In this document: positions 8,640-16,870 of the stretch, one piece after another | Numbering within the stretch: the first letter of the stretch is position 1 | Layout of the letters: each line of letters starts with the position of its first letter | NCBI GenBank assembly: GCA_036268425.1 | Contig: DATAUE010000149.1 | Span: 310,001-374,000, forward strand | DNA: 64,000 nt | Direction of reading: 5' to 3' | From: DATARH01 sp036268425 | GTDB taxonomy: Bacteria > Pseudomonadota > Alphaproteobacteria > ATCC43930 > CGMCC-115725 | The notes under the pieces: generated by a model | Databases searched by the model: none | What the model was told of the DNA's origin: nothing | The model's input: only the letters and a program-made list of their open reading frames with translations | Made by a program: the position numbers and the translations under genes

Positions 8640-9080
8640 TCAGACAGGATCGCCGGTGTCGGGCTTCAGTCCGGCAGCGGCGATGCCGGCAACGGCGCAG
8701 GCTTCGTCCTTGTCGGATGTGTCGCCGCTGATCCCGACCGCACCGATGACGTCGCCGGCTCCATCCCGGATCAGCACGCCGCCCGGCGCCGGCACGACCC
8801 GGCCTTCCGACGCCACCATCAACGCCTGGAGAAACACACCGCCGGCAGCGGCACGGCGGGCAAACTCACGCCCGCCAAAACCCATGCCAAGCGTGCCCCA
8901 TGCTTTTCCAGTGGCGATCTCGGTGCGCAAGATGCCGGATTTATCCTCGCGCTTCATCGCCACCAGATGCCCGCCGGCATCGAGCACGACGACCGTCAGC
9001 GGGTGCAGTTTCAGTTCGCGGCCCTTCGCCAGCGCGGTATCGACGATGATCGAGGCCTGCGCCAGCGTTACGTTGCTCAT
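8640..9080 (-). CDS. GlcG/HbpS-family heme-binding-like protein
   Basis: A 146-residue protein of the GlcG/HbpS fold, recognised by LTVVVLDAGGHLVAMKRED near the N-terminus and APGGVLIRDGAGDVIGAVG later. Members bind heme or small ligands and often accompany catabolic oxidoreductases; none has a well-defined enzymatic role here. The start at 9080 overlaps the stop of the amidohydrolase as ATGA. This makes it the third gene of a minus-strand operon with the molybdo-hydroxylase subunit. Confidence 0.85.
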   Translation of the reverse strand: MSNVTLAQASIIVDTALAKGRELKLHPLTVVVLDAGGHLVAMKREDKSGILRTEIATGKAWGTLGMGFGGREFARRAAAGGVFLQALMVASEGRVVPAPGGVLIRDGAGDVIGAVGISGDTSDKDEACAVAGIAAAGLKPDTGDPV

Positions 9081-10156
9081 CGCTGCGCCACCTTGAACGG
9101 GATGTTGAGGAGCCGCGCCGCGTTGCCGCCGAGAACCGCGCGGCGGTCGCCGTCGCTGAGCTTGCCGGCGCCTTCGACAAACCCGATCGGATCGACCTCG
9201 CCCATGTCGAACGGATAATCCGTGCCCATCAGGATGTGATCGGCACCCCATTGCTCGACGAGGTATTCGAGCTGATGGTGGGTGAACACCATCGTGTCGA
9301 AATACAGCCGCCGCAGATACCAGGTCGGGTCGTGGTGAATGCACTCGCAGGTGTCGGGCCGCGCCGCGGCCGCATGGTCGATGCGCCCGGAATAGGCCGG
9401 CAAAAAGCCGCCGCCATGCGCGATTACCAGCTTTAAGCCGGGATAGGCGTCGAGCACCCCGCCAAAGATCAGGTGATGCACCGCCACCGTCGATTCGAGC
9501 GGGTTGCCGATCAGGTTACCGAGATGCCACGGCCCCATTCGGCTTGTCTCAGTAAAGCCGGTCGGGTGCATGAACAGTACCAGCCCCAATTCTTCGCACT
9601 TGGCGAAAACCGGACGGAATTTCTCGGCTGACAAATCCTCACCCTGGACGCTGCCGGCGATTTCGATGCCGCGCAACCCGAGGCTTTTGGTGATGCGCTC
9701 AAGCTCGGCGACCGCCAGTTCCGGCGCCTGGAACGGTACCGTGCCGAGGCCGGCAAAACGGTCCGGGTGCTTCCCGCAAATGTCGGCGATGTTGTCGTTG
9801 ACGAGGCGGGTCGCCTCGATCGCCAGATCGGCCGGCAGCCCGTAATAGGTCTGGTCGGGCGACGGCGACACGGCCTGCACGTCGATCCCCATATGGTCCA
9901 TGTCGGCAAGCCGCTTTTCGAGCGAGAGTACCTGCGGCAGCACCCGCTTCTGATGCTCGGCGCTGACAGCCGCGGTTTCCGGGCTGTCGTGCCGGTGGCG
10001 CTGGCTCGGCAGATTGGCCGCCGCGACCAGATCACGCGCCGGCGCGCACAGCGTATGACAATGGATATCGACCGAAAACCATTTGCCGCGGGCGTGTGCC
10101 GGGCCAGGAAACCGGCCGGGGATCGGCGCGCCTTCAGGGCGACAGGTAAACAGCAT
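9077..10156 (-). CDS. Amidohydrolase of the ACMSD-like family
   Basis: At 359 residues this is a metal-dependent TIM-barrel hydrolase or decarboxylase. The metal-binding HxH lies in VDIHCHTL near residue 30; MHPTGF and IAHGGGFLP carry further histidines, and the terminal Asp is in GTDYPFDMGE. These features match the 2-amino-3-carboxymuconate-6-semialdehyde decarboxylase group, whose members often decarboxylate aromatic-derived acids. The operon context (an oxidoreductase subunit upstream, a GlcG protein downstream) suggests ring or heterocycle catabolism. Confidence 0.87.
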   Translation of the reverse strand: MLFTCRPEGAPIPGRFPGPAHARGKWFSVDIHCHTLCAPARDLVAAANLPSQRHRHDSPETAAVSAEHQKRVLPQVLSLEKRLADMDHMGIDVQAVSPSPDQTYYGLPADLAIEATRLVNDNIADICGKHPDRFAGLGTVPFQAPELAVAELERITKSLGLRGIEIAGSVQGEDLSAEKFRPVFAKCEELGLVLFMHPTGFTETSRMGPWHLGNLIGNPLESTVAVHHLIFGGVLDAYPGLKLVIAHGGGFLPAYSGRIDHAAAARPDTCECIHHDPTWYLRRLYFDTMVFTHHQLEYLVEQWGADHILMGTDYPFDMGEVDPIGFVEGAGKLSDGDRRAVLGGNAARLLNIPFKVAQR

Positions 10157-10187
10157 TTCCAGGTTCCTCCTTGGTTATTTCTGATCG

Positions 10188-12509
10188 TCAGCCGATTTCG
10201 GATCGCCGCTTTGAGCGCAGAGCGCGCCAAACACGCTCGGGTGTCGCCGGCATATCGATCGGCGCGCCGGGCGGCAAGGCATCGGCAATCGCGTTCATCA
10301 CGGCGGCAAGCGAAGCGGTTGTGCCGGCTTCACCGACACCTTTGACGCCGAGCGGGTTGGTTCGGCACAGCACCGGGTGCATTTCGCTGACGATGCCGGG
10401 CAGATCGGCGGCACGCGGCATCGCATAATCCATAAACGAGCCGGCCAGCAACTGGCCACTGTCATCGTCGTAATTGCCCCATTCGAGCAGCACCTGTCCG
10501 ACGCCTTGCGCGACGCCGCCTTGTACCTGTCCTTCAACAAGCACCGGCTGCAGCACATGCCCGCAATCATCGACCGCGGTATAGGATGCGAGGCTTACTT
10601 CGCCGGTGCCGGGGTCGATCTCGACTTCGGCGATGTGCACGCCGTTCGGGAAAGACGGCGTCGCATCATAGGTCGAGCGGGTGTCGAGGCTTTCCTCGAT
10701 CGTGCCGTCACGGGCCAGCACGGCGGCGCGCTCGGCCAACTCGAACAGCGGGATGCCGCGATCGGTACCGGCAATTTCAAAGATGCCGTTGCGGTAAGCG
10801 ATGTCGGCTTCGGCGGCTTCCAGGACATGGGCGGCGACGCGTCTGCCCTTTTCGATAATCGCGTCGATCGCCGCAGCGACGGCGCCACCGACCGACATCG
10901 TGGAGCGCGACGCGACCGCGCCGGCACTGGGTACCTCGTCATCGCTGTCGCCGTTGGTAAACTCGACCTGCGACACCGGGATACCGAGCCGCTCGGCGAC
11001 CAGGCGGCGATAGACGGTGCGATGCCCCTGCCCGCTCGCCTGCACCCCGATCGCCAGCAGCAACCTGCTGCCGCCGGGAAACCCGACCGAAGCGCCCTCA
11101 CCCGGCTGTCCTCCGGCGATTTCGAGAAAACATGAAACGCCAAGGCCACGCCGTCTGCCGGCCTGTGCCGTCGCTTTGGCACGCGTCTTGAAATGCACGG
11201 CATCGGCGCTGTTCAGCGCGTGTTCGAGCATCGCGGGAAAATCACCGCTGTCATAGCGGGTGCCGACGGCGGTCTTGTAGGGCATCCGTTCGGACGAAAT
11301 CAGGTTGCGCCGGCGCAGTTCGATGCGCTCGATGCCGCTGACCCGCGCTGCTTCATCCGCCAGCCGCTCCAGCGCGTAATTCGCCTCGGGACGGCCAGCG
11401 CCGCGATAGGGACCGGTCGGCACCGTGTTGGTGAACAGACAGCGGATGCGCAGGCCGATCTTGTCGATATCGTACATGCACGGCAGACATCGCGCGAAAT
11501 TGACCGTGGCGATAAACGCGCCGTGCGATGTCTGGTAGGCGCCGAGCGCGGCCAAAACATCGATATCGAGCGCCAGAAATCGGCCGGTGTCGTCGAGCGC
11601 CAGCGCCGCGTCGATGACGGTGTCGCGGGCCTGATTGTCGCTGACAAAACCTTCCTGGCGGGTTGAGCGCCAGCGTACCGGCCGCCCCAGCAGCTTTGCC
11701 GCCAGCATCAGCGGTGGGTATTCGGGATAGCCCGCGGTACGCATGCCAAAGGCGCCGCCGACATCGCGGCTGATGACGCGTATCCTGTCGGCGGGCACGC
11801 CCAGAGTGCGTGCCAGATGCTGTCGCATCACATAGGCGCTCTGTGAAGCGACGTGCAGCACATAGCGATTGTCCGCCGGGTCGTAGAGCGCCAGCGCACC
11901 GCGCGGCTCCATCGGTGCCATGACGATGCGCTGGTTGATCAGGTGCACGCGAGCGACATGCGCCGCGCCCGCGAAGATCCGCCGCAATTCCTCACGCGAG
12001 GCCGGATCGGCGCCGACGCCGTGCCAATCGAGCGCAACATTGCCGGCCCCTTCAGGCCAAATCCGGGGGGCGCCAGACAGCACGGCGCGCGCGACATCGG
12101 TCACCGCCTCGCGCGGCTCATAGTCGATCTCGACCAGTTCCGCGGCGTCACGTGCCGCCGCTTCAGTGTCGCCGACAACGAGTGCAACAGCGTCGCCGAC
12201 ATGCCGTGCGGCGTCGCACACCAGCGCGGGGCGGAACGGCACGACCATGCCGGCGCCGCCGGGTACGGGAACCGCATGCGCGACGCTCCCGATACCGGCA
12301 GCGTCGAGATCAGCGGCGGTCAGCACCGCGAGGATGCCGGGCTGCGACCGCGCGACGGCGGTATCGATCCGCCGGATCGCGGCAGACGCATGCGGCGAGC
12401 GGACGAACACGCCCCAGGCGGCGCCAGATATAGCCTCATCGTCGAGAAACTGACCGGCGCCCGTCAACAGCCGGCGGTCTTCGTCGCGCGGTTCGAACGA
12501 TCCGTCCAT
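10188..12509 (-). CDS. Xanthine dehydrogenase-family molybdopterin-binding large subunit, orphan
   Basis: A 773-residue molybdo-hydroxylase large subunit. The N-terminal domain begins with RLLTGAGQFLDDE. The Moco regions include GGAFGMR and PYRGAGRPEANYALE. The catalytic base Glu is in GVKGVGEAG near the C-terminus. The PYRGAGR loop resembles that of form II CoxL-type proteins, not the AYRCSFR loop of true aerobic CO dehydrogenase, so CO oxidation is unlikely. No iron-sulfur or FAD subunit gene adjoins it. Those partners are normally required, so they must lie elsewhere or be replaced. Confidence 0.9.
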   Translation of the reverse strand: MDGSFEPRDEDRRLLTGAGQFLDDEAISGAAWGVFVRSPHASAAIRRIDTAVARSQPGILAVLTAADLDAAGIGSVAHAVPVPGGAGMVVPFRPALVCDAARHVGDAVALVVGDTEAAARDAAELVEIDYEPREAVTDVARAVLSGAPRIWPEGAGNVALDWHGVGADPASREELRRIFAGAAHVARVHLINQRIVMAPMEPRGALALYDPADNRYVLHVASQSAYVMRQHLARTLGVPADRIRVISRDVGGAFGMRTAGYPEYPPLMLAAKLLGRPVRWRSTRQEGFVSDNQARDTVIDAALALDDTGRFLALDIDVLAALGAYQTSHGAFIATVNFARCLPCMYDIDKIGLRIRCLFTNTVPTGPYRGAGRPEANYALERLADEAARVSGIERIELRRRNLISSERMPYKTAVGTRYDSGDFPAMLEHALNSADAVHFKTRAKATAQAGRRRGLGVSCFLEIAGGQPGEGASVGFPGGSRLLLAIGVQASGQGHRTVYRRLVAERLGIPVSQVEFTNGDSDDEVPSAGAVASRSTMSVGGAVAAAIDAIIEKGRRVAAHVLEAAEADIAYRNGIFEIAGTDRGIPLFELAERAAVLARDGTIEESLDTRSTYDATPSFPNGVHIAEVEIDPGTGEVSLASYTAVDDCGHVLQPVLVEGQVQGGVAQGVGQVLLEWGNYDDDSGQLLAGSFMDYAMPRAADLPGIVSEMHPVLCRTNPLGVKGVGEAGTTASLAAVMNAIADALPPGAPIDMPATPERVWRALRSKRRSEIG

Positions 12510-12728
12510 GCCCCACCGGTTCCCTGCGATCGCGATCGTAGAGCAAAAACCGGCGGGGTTGAATCACAGGCTTGCGACAATGATGCCGGCGAGCTTGTCC
12601 GCGACGCGACAAATCGGCGCTTGCGAACGCACATCGTGGGCGCTTAACAGCGCGCGCCATTGCTGATCTAATAGCGCGAGTTGCTCGATCGGCGGCGCTG
12701 AGCGAGATTTCGGGAGAGGAAGCCCAGC
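12510..12728. other. Divergent intergenic region between the molybdo-hydroxylase and liv operons
   Basis: No convincing gene is present between the two divergent operons. The region must hold both promoters, but I cannot pick out convincing -35/-10 pairs by eye. The part next to livH carries a strong ribosome site followed by a short leader reading frame, listed separately. Confidence 0.5.
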
Positions 12729-12803
12729 ATGTTGCCGATGCTCGCGCGCGGCGGAGTCGCGCCACCCGCGGATTCGTGCCGACTCCCGCGGCCCGGCCGC
12801 TAG
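12729..12803 (+). CDS. Possible 24-residue leader peptide before livH
   Basis: A short ATG frame follows the ribosome site gagagga (12714-12720) with eight bases of spacing. It ends at TAG 12801-12803, only 13 bases before the livH ATG, whose own upstream sequence is poor in purines. It could couple translation into livH. There is no run of Leu, Ile or Val codons, so classical attenuation by branched-chain tRNA is not supported. It may be chance. Confidence 0.3.
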   Translation: MLPMLARGGVAPPADSCRLPRPGR

Positions 12804-12816
12804 AAGCCGCTGCCCG

Positions 12817-13692
12817 ATGATCTCGCTCGATCTGCTGATCAATGCGATCGTCGCCGGTATTCTGCTCGGCGGATTTTACGCTGCCGTGACGGTCGGCATC
12901 ACGATTTCGTTCGGCATGCTAGACATCGCCAATATCGCGCAGCCGGCGTTCATCCTGCTCGGCTCCTACGCGGCCTACATCTTCAATTCGTATTTCGGCC
13001 TCGACCCGATCCTGATCGGCTTTGTGATGACGCCGGTGTTTTTCGTGATCGGGATGGCCGTGTACCGGCTCTACTACCATGCGTTTGAAAGCCGCGGCGA
13101 ACAGTCGATCCAGGGGCTTGCGTTCTTTTTCGGGCTGCTGTTCGTCGGCGAAGTGTCGCTGGTGCTGATTTTCGGTGTCGATTACCGCTTTGTCGAAGCC
13201 GCCTATATCGGGCCGAGCCTGCATTTCGGAATGTTCGACCTGCCGCTGCGCATGCTGATCCCGTGTCTCGTGTCGCTGGTGATGATTTTTGTGCTGCAGC
13301 AGTATCTGACGCGCAGCTTTATCGGCCGCGCCATCCTGGCGGTGTCGCAGGACGGGCTTGCCTTGCAGTTGATGGCCGCCAATCCGACCAAAATCAAGCA
13401 GATCGCCTACGGTATCTCGACTGCGACCTGCGCCCTGGCCGGCACCTTTCTGATCATCATCCAGCCGATCGAGCCGTCAATAGGCAGAGACTATATCGGC
13501 CGCATCTTTGCGATCTGCGTGCTCGGCGGCATGACGAGTTTTCCCGGCATGGTCACGGCCGCGATGCTGATCGGCATCGTCGAAAGCATCACCGCAACAT
13601 TTTACGGGCCGTCCTGGGCTCCCGCGGTCGCGTTCGGATTTCTGCTCATAACCTTGGCCGTACGACCGTCCGGCCTGCTGGGGCGCCAGTAG
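12817..13692 (+). CDS. livH: Branched-chain amino acid-type ABC transporter permease (LivH)
   Basis: A 291-residue inner-membrane permease of the LivH family with about eight hydrophobic segments. It opens with the typical LLINAIVAGILLGGFYA and contains the family loop FIGRAILAVSQDGLALQLMA. It is the first gene of a livHMGF cassette. It directly abuts livM: its stop ends at 13692 and livM starts at 13693. No periplasmic binding protein gene precedes or follows, so the substrate is open; related systems import branched amino acids, amides, urea or aromatic acids. Confidence 0.93.
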   Translation: MISLDLLINAIVAGILLGGFYAAVTVGITISFGMLDIANIAQPAFILLGSYAAYIFNSYFGLDPILIGFVMTPVFFVIGMAVYRLYYHAFESRGEQSIQGLAFFFGLLFVGEVSLVLIFGVDYRFVEAAYIGPSLHFGMFDLPLRMLIPCLVSLVMIFVLQQYLTRSFIGRAILAVSQDGLALQLMAANPTKIKQIAYGISTATCALAGTFLIIIQPIEPSIGRDYIGRIFAICVLGGMTSFPGMVTAAMLIGIVESITATFYGPSWAPAVAFGFLLITLAVRPSGLLGRQ

Positions 13693-14724
13693 ATGCGGAC
13701 CGGGACGTTCTGGATTGTCGCCGCCGCGGTTGGTCTCGCGATCATCGTGCTGACCCGCGTGTTCTTCACGAACGAGTACTATTTTTTCGCCGCCTATGTC
13801 GTGCTGCAGTACATCGTGCTGTCGACCGCGTGGAACATCCTCGGTGGTTATACCGGCTACACGAATTTCGGCACCGGCGCCTTTTTTGCCCTCGGCGCCT
13901 ACAGTTCCGTCGTGCTGCACAAGATGCCGGCCCTGTTCCACAGCACCTTCGACATGACCATTCCCGCGATACCGCTGCCGGTGATGATCGTGGTTGGGGG
14001 CATCGTTTCGGGCTTGGTCGGGCTTGGCACGGGTTACCTGTCGCTGCGGCTGCGCGGCGTGTTTTTCGCGATTGCGACGCTGGCGCTTGCGATTGTCGTG
14101 CAGACGCTGATCGTCAACTGGGACTATGTCGGCGGCTCGCGCGGCATCTACATCATCCGCCCGGCGCACGCCCCGATCGGCGGCAGCTACATCCAGTATC
14201 TCTATTCCCTGATGATCGCGCTGAGCGTGATCTCGGTCGGCATCGCCCGCGCTATCGAGCGGTCGCGCCTCGGGCTGGGTTTCGCGGCCATTCGCGACGA
14301 TGAATTGGCCGCCGAGGCGGGTGGTGTGCCGACATTGCGGCTCAAGCTGATCGCGACGGCGCTGAGCGGCGCGCTGATGGGCATGGCGGGCGCGCCGCTG
14401 CCGTATTACGTCACCTATCTCGATCCAACCTCGAGCTTTAACCTCTCCTATGCGGTCAACAGTGTTGCGATGCCGGTGATCGGCGGCATGACCAGTTGGA
14501 TCGGGCCGGTCATCGGCTCCATCCTGCTCGGCACGATCCAGCAACTGGCCACCGTGACAATTTCTTCCGCACTCAATCTCTTGATTGTCGGGCTGTTGCT
14601 GATCGCCTTCGTCATCATCGCCCCAAATGGGATCGTCGGTCTGGTGCGTGGCCGCAGGCGGGCGGCAGCCGACCGCCGGGTGGCGCCGCCACCGCCGGTC
14701 GAAGCGCAAGAGCGCGTATCATGA
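13693..14724 (+). CDS. livM: Branched-chain amino acid-type ABC transporter permease (LivM)
   Basis: A 343-residue second permease with about nine membrane segments. The family signature region STAWNILGGYTGYTNFGTGA is near residue 45, and the cytoplasmic coupling loop RSRLGLGFAAIRDDELAAE is in the second half. It starts at the base after livH ends. It ends with a cytoplasmic Arg/Pro tail and overlaps livG as ATGA at 14721-14724. Confidence 0.93.
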   Translation: MRTGTFWIVAAAVGLAIIVLTRVFFTNEYYFFAAYVVLQYIVLSTAWNILGGYTGYTNFGTGAFFALGAYSSVVLHKMPALFHSTFDMTIPAIPLPVMIVVGGIVSGLVGLGTGYLSLRLRGVFFAIATLALAIVVQTLIVNWDYVGGSRGIYIIRPAHAPIGGSYIQYLYSLMIALSVISVGIARAIERSRLGLGFAAIRDDELAAEAGGVPTLRLKLIATALSGALMGMAGAPLPYYVTYLDPTSSFNLSYAVNSVAMPVIGGMTSWIGPVIGSILLGTIQQLATVTISSALNLLIVGLLLIAFVIIAPNGIVGLVRGRRRAAADRRVAPPPPVEAQERVS

Positions 14725-15461
14725 GTGATCGGCCCATCCTTGCCGTTACCGGTCTCGGCAAGCGCTTTGGCGGGTTCGTCGCGCTGGAAAACATCGATCT
14801 GACGGTGGCCAGCGGCGAACGGCTTGGGCTGATCGGACCGAACGGCTCCGGCAAAAGCACGCTGGTCAACTGCCTGTGCGGTACATTGCACAACGAAACC
14901 GGCAGCGTGCTGTTCGACGGGCAGCAGCTCAACGGGCTGATCGCGCATCAGCGCACCCGACTCGGGCTCGCCCGCAGCTTTCAGCTGCCAAAACCGTTCC
15001 ACACGCTGAACCTGGTCGACAATCTGCGGGTGCCGCTGCTCTACACGGTTTATGCACGGCCGGGCCAGCGGCTGCCCGCCGGCGAGATCGAGGGGCGCTG
15101 TCTCGACCTGCTGCAACAGGTCGGGTTGGCCGAAAAGGCGCGCCGCTTGCCGCGCGATCTGACGCAGGTCGAGATGCGCAAGCTGGAACTGGCGCGCGCC
15201 GTCGCGACCCAGCCGCGCCTCCTGTTCGCCGACGAGGCGATGGCCGGGCTGTCGCATGCCGAGATCGAGGAAATTCTCGCCGTGCTGTTCCGCCTCAACG
15301 AGCAGGGCATCACGATCGTCCTGATCGAGCACATCATGAGCGCCGTAATGAGCTTTTCGACCCGCCTCGTCGTGTTGGTCGCCGGTAACAAGATTGCCGA
15401 CGGCGTGCCGCAGGAGGTCGTCCGCAACCCCGAGGTCGAAAGGGCGTATCTTGGCGAATAG
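14721..15461 (+). CDS. livG: ABC transporter ATP-binding protein (LivG)
   Basis: A 246-residue ATPase with Walker A GPNGSGKS (about residue 40) and a Walker B LLFADEAMAG. The start at ATG 14721 overlaps livM. The usual LSGG signature is degenerate (here RDLTQVEMRKLELARAVA), which is unusual for LivG. The C-terminal switch His is in LIEHIMSAV. It pairs with LivF as a heterodimer energising LivHM. Confidence 0.9.
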   Translation: MSDRPILAVTGLGKRFGGFVALENIDLTVASGERLGLIGPNGSGKSTLVNCLCGTLHNETGSVLFDGQQLNGLIAHQRTRLGLARSFQLPKPFHTLNLVDNLRVPLLYTVYARPGQRLPAGEIEGRCLDLLQQVGLAEKARRLPRDLTQVEMRKLELARAVATQPRLLFADEAMAGLSHAEIEEILAVLFRLNEQGITIVLIEHIMSAVMSFSTRLVVLVAGNKIADGVPQEVVRNPEVERAYLGE

Positions 15462-16182
15462 CCTGACCATTTCCGGCCTCAACGCCGGCTATGGGCTGGT
15501 GCGGGTGCTCGACGACATTTCCGTTTCGGTGTCGCACGCCGAGACCGTGGCATTGCTCGGCACCAACGGTAACGGCAAGAGCACCCTGATGAAATGCATC
15601 ATGGGAATGCTGCGCCCGAGTGCCGGCCGCATTATCGCCGAAATCGATGACCAGAAGCATGATCTGGTCGGCCGCACCACCGAGGAAATCGTCGATCTCG
15701 GCGTCACTCTCGTGCCGGAAGGCCGCCGCCTGTTTCCGCGGCTGACGGTTGAGGAAAACCTGTTGCTCGGCGCTTTCCGCCCGATCGCGCGCAGTGCGAT
15801 CAACGCCAACCTCGAATCCTGCTACGAAACATTTCCGCGCTTGCTGGAACGGCGCAAGCAACTGGCCGGCAGCATGTCGGGCGGCGAGCAGCAGATGCTG
15901 GCCCTTGGCCGCGCGCTGATGTCGGCGCCGCGCATCCTGTTGATCGACGAACCCTCGGTCGGCCTCGCGCCAATCCTGGTCAGCCGCACGATCGACAAGA
16001 TCAAAGAACTGAAGGATCGCTTCGAACTGACCGTGCTCATGGCCGAGCAGAACTTCAACCAGGCGGTCCGTATCGCCGATCGCGGCTACGTCATCGTCCA
16101 CGGCCAGATCGCCTTCGAAGGCCGTAATACCGACGAACTCAACAACAACGAACTCGTCCGCAAATTCTATCTCGGCCTTTAG
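15451..16182 (+). CDS. livF: ABC transporter ATP-binding protein (LivF)
   Basis: The protein reads in frame from TTG 15451, inside the end of livG, with gaaagg seven bases upstream. No ATG lies in a suitable place. The 243 residues include Walker A GTNGNGKST, the LivF region VPEGRRLFPRLTVEENLLLGA, signature SGGEQQMLALGRALM, and Walker B ILLIDEPSVGLAP. This is the last gene of the liv operon. Confidence 0.92.
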   Translation: MANSLTISGLNAGYGLVRVLDDISVSVSHAETVALLGTNGNGKSTLMKCIMGMLRPSAGRIIAEIDDQKHDLVGRTTEEIVDLGVTLVPEGRRLFPRLTVEENLLLGAFRPIARSAINANLESCYETFPRLLERRKQLAGSMSGGEQQMLALGRALMSAPRILLIDEPSVGLAPILVSRTIDKIKELKDRFELTVLMAEQNFNQAVRIADRGYVIVHGQIAFEGRNTDELNNNELVRKFYLGL

Positions 16183-16211
16183 CGCCACCTTTCCCGAAAG
16201 ACCTATCTGCC

Positions 16212-16268
16212 CCTCGCAAATTGCGAGGACAAGCAATGTGCCTCGCAAGATTCGTCGCAAATTGCGAG
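16212..16268. promoter_or_regulatory. Duplicated palindrome TCGCAAATTGCGA, possible operator
   Basis: The near-perfect palindrome CCTCGCAAATTGCGAGG (16212-16228) is repeated as TCGCAAATTGCGAG at 16255-16268. The copies start 41 bases apart, about four helical turns, so they face the same side of the DNA. A third half site, CCTCGCAA, lies at 16241-16248. No T-run follows, so a terminator for livF is less likely than a regulator site for the next gene. Confidence 0.5.
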
Positions 16269-16408
16269 TCGATCCGGCCACTTTTGTGCACCCGGATCAA
16301 AATTCGCAGCGTTTCCGCCAATTCTCCGCCATGCCGGCGCCTGGCACGCGGCTTGAGAAAGAATGGCCACCGGCGACAGGCCGGACATTCGGGGTTGCGG
16401 AGACAACG

Positions 16409-16693
16409 ATGAAGATTCGCTACAAAGTCCTGCTCGGCACGGCCGCTGTTGTGGTGGCGAGCGCCGCCAGCTTCCCCAATGAGGTCGGGGCCTTCTATCT
16501 CGGGCCGACGAGCTGGCAGAAGCGCGAGGCGCTGTCGATGTGCCAGCAGACCAATTCGACCTTTATCAGCTTTCTCGAAAGCGATCGCGACAACTGTCTC
16601 AGCCGGCTGCGCACCGCCGGCGGCGAGCGCACGGGCCTGTGGAGCCGGCATGACCGCAGCACGCAAAAGCTGGCGGAAGCCGCCGCGCGCTGA
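16409..16693 (+). CDS. Small exported protein of unknown function
   Basis: A 94-residue protein from ATG 16409 with a signal peptide (KVLLGTAAVVVASAASF, cleavage after about residue 28). The basic/acidic mature domain holds two cysteines about 18 residues apart (MCQQTN and NCLSRL), perhaps a disulfide. A purine-rich site (gcggaga) is upstream. Homologues are unknown to me. The gene stands alone behind the duplicated palindrome. Confidence 0.6.
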   Translation: MKIRYKVLLGTAAVVVASAASFPNEVGAFYLGPTSWQKREALSMCQQTNSTFISFLESDRDNCLSRLRTAGGERTGLWSRHDRSTQKLAEAAAR

Positions 16694-16810
16694 TCGCCGC
16701 GTTCCTGCGCATTCAAGCACCTTCAGCCTAGCACCTTCTCCGCAACCGGCGGGGCGGCGGTCTCCGTCCGTGTCGTCGCCTGCGGTGCTCAACAAATCTG
16801 ATGCGTCTGC

Positions 16811-16870
16811 CTGCCTGGAATTCCCCTGCCTGGAATTCCCCTGCCTGGAATTCCCCGGCCTAGAATTCCA
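16811..16870. repeat. Four 15-bp tandem repeats overlapping the SDR stop codon
   Basis: Three identical copies of CTGCCTGGAATTCCC (16811-16855) are followed by a diverged copy, CGGCCTAGAATTCCA (16856-16870). Each contains GAATTC. Read on the minus strand in the frame of the SDR gene, each unit codes for EFQAG. The copy next to the gene has TAG where the others have CAG, and that TAG is the stop codon. Confidence 0.95.

Noticed and set aside
10188..12509. Aerobic CO dehydrogenase large subunit (CoxL form I)
   Set aside because: The active-site loop reads PYRGAGR, not AYRCSFR, and no CoxS or CoxM genes adjoin.
13477..14709. Minus-strand frame (410 codons) opposite livM
   Set aside because: It reads as an extremely polar Asp/Arg/His-rich chain, the antisense of membrane helices; not protein-like.
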